Source: Arcicella rosea (GTDB lineage Bacteria > Bacteroidota > Bacteroidia > Cytophagales > Spirosomataceae). Taken from it: a DNA stretch of 64,000 nt. The stretch is from the NCBI RefSeq assembly GCF_040543805.1, contig NZ_JBEUMS010000002.1, forward strand, positions 310,001 to 374,000. The letters run 5' to 3'. Shown piece after piece: positions 61,696 to 64,000 of this stretch (within the stretch, counting starts at the first letter, position 1; each line of letters begins with the position of its first letter). Below the pieces are notes generated by a model. That model saw only the letters and a list, made by a program, of their open reading frames with translations. It did not search any database and was not told the DNA's origin. Both the position numbers and the translations under genes were made by a program.

Positions 61696-62832
61696 ATGAA
61701 AAAATGCCTCTTAATCCTTTGCCTATTTATTGTCAATTTTACTTTCGGACAAACAAAACAAGCCCTCACTGACGAACAAAGACTCAATAAATGTATCGCT
61801 GAAAATACCAATTACTTTACTTTCGACGGACAAAAACCCAATGGAAAAGGATGGACAATCCTTGAAAATCTTTTTGCCGAAAATCAATTTGTTGCTTGGG
61901 GAGAGTATCATAATTCGCCAATGCTTTCTCAGTTGACAAGCTTTGCTTTGGAAAGTGCTTCAAAAAATGGTTATAAAACTTGGTGTGTTGAAACAAGTCC
62001 ATTTGTAGCATCGGAATTAATGAAAATCGCTAAGGAAAGTAATCCTCTGGAAACGATTCTAAGTTTTTCAAAGGAGAATCATATCAGACCTACCTTTCCT
62101 TTTTTTGAAAGTAAGGAAGACATCCAAATGCTACAAACTGCCAGCAAATTGAATTATACTATTTGGGGAATCGACCAAGAATTTCAAATGACATTTCCAT
62201 ATTGCATCAACAAATTATACAGCGGCGTTCCCAATTCGTTGAAACAACAATACAAACCCGTTGCCGACAGTCTATTGGCTAAATGGTGGATGCCCAATGG
62301 CAAACTCTTAGATAGTTTAACCAAAGTAGTGAAGTCGCCAAGTTTAAAACAATTAGCCAATGAAATTAAAATCTCAAAAGAGATTTATTACGAAGGCGAC
62401 AATGCCAAAAGAGCAAGCTTGATGAAAAGTAATTTCTATAAATATTATGACGCTTTGAAGACTAAAGATGAAAAAATATTTTTCAAAATGGGGAGTAATC
62501 ATTTAGCCAAAGGAATGAATTTGGCAACAAAAATATATGACATAGGAAATGCCATTTTTGAAGTAGCAGAACATAACAAAACTAATTTTGCCAATGTTTA
62601 TTGCATGGTAAGATATACTACTGAAAAAGGCAAAATCATTGATGATTTTGAAAGTAATGACAATGAAAATCCCAAAGTATTTTCAAAATTATACGACAAA
62701 GAGAAATGGGTTTTGGTTGATATAAGAAGCCTTAGACGTAGAATTAAATACGATGGCTCTCTGACACTTGATACCTACCGTTTGATTGAAAAGTACGATT
62801 TTATATTAGTTTCATCAGAGATTATGCAGTAA
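61696..62832 (+). CDS. Exported EreA/ChaN/TIKI-superfamily protein
   Basis: The 378-residue product has a signal peptide ending near residue 19 (NFTFGQ). The motif FVAWGEYHNS (GE-x-H at residues 69-72), WCVETSP, IWGIDQEF and FFKMGSNHLAKGMN fit the superfamily of erythromycin-esterase-like, ChaN and TIKI proteins, in which these residues bind metal or heme or hydrolyse peptide bonds. The length is longer than ChaN. The actual activity is unknown. It stands 63 bp before an esterase gene in the same direction. Confidence 0.7.
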   Translation: MKKCLLILCLFIVNFTFGQTKQALTDEQRLNKCIAENTNYFTFDGQKPNGKGWTILENLFAENQFVAWGEYHNSPMLSQLTSFALESASKNGYKTWCVETSPFVASELMKIAKESNPLETILSFSKENHIRPTFPFFESKEDIQMLQTASKLNYTIWGIDQEFQMTFPYCINKLYSGVPNSLKQQYKPVADSLLAKWWMPNGKLLDSLTKVVKSPSLKQLANEIKISKEIYYEGDNAKRASLMKSNFYKYYDALKTKDEKIFFKMGSNHLAKGMNLATKIYDIGNAIFEVAEHNKTNFANVYCMVRYTTEKGKIIDDFESNDNENPKVFSKLYDKEKWVLVDIRSLRRRIKYDGSLTLDTYRLIEKYDFILVSSEIMQ

Positions 62833-62895
62833 AAATACTTTATTTCACAATTTCCTATTATACTTCGACCAATATCCAAAAAATCTCAAATTACT

Positions 62896-63771
62896 ATGAA
62901 AAATTTACTTTCGTTGATGCTATTTATCTGTTGCTGTCAGCTAGCAAATGCACAAATTCTATCCGATTCGATGATGATTGAAAACCATTCTCGAAGCTTC
63001 TTTTATCTGCCTACGAACAAAGCCAAAGCTTCTTTAGTTTTTGTTTTGCATGGCTCGCAAGGCGACGGAATGCTTATCCGAAAGTATGGGAATTATGAGC
63101 CTACCAAAAAGTTTGAAGAATTGGCGGCTAAAGAAAATATACTCTTGGTTTTCCCGAATGGCTACAAACGTTATTGGAACGAATGTAGAAAAACAGCAAA
63201 TTCAGCCGCAAATCAAGAGAATATCAATGAAGAAGCTTTTTTCGGACAAATGATTAGTTATTTCAAAGAGAAATATCAAATTGATGAGAAGAAAGTATTT
63301 GCTGTTGGTACTTCTGGCGGTGGACACATGGCGTATAAATTAGCGCTGACGATGCCCGAAAAGTTTAGAGCCATCACAGCAATCGTTGCTAATTTACCTG
63401 ATACAAACAATTTTGATTGCGCTGAAAAAAGAATAGCTAAACCCGTGATGATTGTCAATGGTACTTTGGACCCAATTAATCCATATCAAGGTGGAGAAGT
63501 AAAACTTGGTCCGACGGTCAATTTAGGATTCGTTCGTTCAACTGACCGCACTTTTGATTATTGGGCAAGTCTTGCAGGTTACAAAGGCGAGCCAAGCTTG
63601 GAAAAATTACCTGATAATGACCCGAACGATCATAAAACCATTGAAAAATATACTTTCAAAGAAAAGAAAAAACCAGAAGTAACTTTATTGAAAGTAATCG
63701 GCGGAAAACACGATTATCCTAATGACATCGACGTATATTTAGAAGCTTGGGCTTTTTTTAAACGTAATTAA
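62896..63771 (+). CDS. Exported LpqC/PHB-depolymerase-type esterase
   Basis: The 291-residue product has a signal peptide ending at residue 20 (LANAQ). The alpha/beta-hydrolase landmarks are LHGSQGDG (52-58, oxyanion region), FAVGTSGGGHMAY with the nucleophile S140, NGTLDPINPY for the acid and GGKHDYPND for the histidine. The family includes feruloyl and acetyl xylan esterases and polyhydroxybutyrate depolymerases. The substrate is not determined by sequence. Confidence 0.88.
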   Translation: MKNLLSLMLFICCCQLANAQILSDSMMIENHSRSFFYLPTNKAKASLVFVLHGSQGDGMLIRKYGNYEPTKKFEELAAKENILLVFPNGYKRYWNECRKTANSAANQENINEEAFFGQMISYFKEKYQIDEKKVFAVGTSGGGHMAYKLALTMPEKFRAITAIVANLPDTNNFDCAEKRIAKPVMIVNGTLDPINPYQGGEVKLGPTVNLGFVRSTDRTFDYWASLAGYKGEPSLEKLPDNDPNDHKTIEKYTFKEKKKPEVTLLKVIGGKHDYPNDIDVYLEAWAFFKRN

Positions 63772-63865
63772 ATGGCATTTTACTTCAAAAAGATGCAAAT
63801 GTGTTGGCTGGTACAATATTTTATCAAAAAGTATGTTTAGCCTAAAAACTCAATTAAGTTAAAAC

Positions 63866-64000
63866 ATGACAACAGAAATTCTGATTTCACTCATTACGCT
63901 TATCGTTCTCGAAATCGTTTTAGGTATCGACAACATTATTTTTATTTCTATTTTATCCGACAAACTTCCCGCTGAAAAACGCAAAAAAGCTCGTTTAGTT
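63866..64000 (+). CDS. TerC-family integral membrane protein, 5' end only
   Basis: The first 45 codons are present and the frame runs out of the window. The sequence starts MTTEILISLITLIVLEIVLG and continues IDNIIFISILSDKLP, which is the conserved first membrane helix of the TerC/YkoY family (ExxLGxDNxxF with acidic residues for metal). Members export manganese or other metals and some confer tellurite resistance. Confidence 0.9.
   Translation, partial: MTTEILISLITLIVLEIVLGIDNIIFISILSDKLPAEKRKKARLV

Noticed and set aside
1..64000. tRNA, rRNA, insertion sequences, prophage genes and a sulfatase-maturing enzyme
   Set aside because: I looked for tRNA-like GGTTCGAATCC arms, transposase-like frames, phage structural genes, and FGE or anSME motifs and found none that could be supported.

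Overview
The window comes from an AT-rich member of the Bacteroidota, most likely a cytophagalean heterotroph. The evidence is the set of SusC/SusD pairs, TonB-dependent receptors ending in phenylalanine, signal peptides ending in AQ, and promoters of the Bacteroidota type (TTTG, about 20 bp, TAnnTTTG). The assignment below phylum is inference.

Region 1 (1-27170) is a desulfation island on the + strand. It carries the 3' end of one susC and its susD, a complete susC/susD pair, two other TonB-dependent receptors, an exported rhodanese and seven sulfatases, all with the Cys-type maturation motif (CSPSR, CSPTR, CAPSR or CCPSR). There is no glycoside hydrolase in this stretch and no sulfatase-maturing enzyme in the window. 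The array therefore looks aimed at removing sulfate from varied substrates, possibly for sulfur supply, rather than at depolymerising one glycan.

Region 2 (about 27180-38900, - strand) is a sulfur-assimilation and storage cluster. Its core is a family 2A encapsulin shell gene (35927-36850) overlapping the gene for its cysteine desulfurase cargo, which has a long disordered N-terminal extension (34093-35943). Serine acetyltransferase, a membrane hydroxylase, a TauE/SafE exporter and a TPR protein follow. Upstream are two peroxiredoxin-fold proteins that have lost the catalytic cysteines and a small alpha/beta hydrolase. A second, IscS-like cysteine desulfurase lies behind a leader that folds like a SAM-I riboswitch. 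Next to it is a candidate independent small RNA.

Regions 1 and 2 appear linked by a dyad, CTAT-N7-ATAG, found directly downstream of the -7 box in front of the encapsulin cluster, the riboswitch operon, the candidate small RNA and (one mismatch) the second susC. Copies also lie upstream of another receptor gene and inside the encapsulin cluster. This suggests a common repressor that couples desulfation and import to cysteine synthesis and sulfur storage.

Region 3 (39000-59350) is carbohydrate-related: a GH29 fucosidase, two FGGY kinases of gluconokinase type, a short 6-phosphogluconate dehydrogenase, a susC/susD pair with a divergent AraC regulator, a DUF1080 protein, cytochrome bd oxidase (cydAB), an SGNH esterase and a GH78 rhamnosidase.

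Region 4 (59350-64000) is accessory: palindromic tandem repeats, an orphan caspase-fold protease candidate, a truncated nucleotidyltransferase module, an EreA/ChaN-like protein, an LpqC-type esterase and the start of a TerC-family gene. Intergenic spaces across the window repeatedly hold inverted repeats, including a perfect 34-bp pair, and one 42-bp tandem repeat. No tRNA, rRNA, CRISPR array or insertion sequence was recognised.
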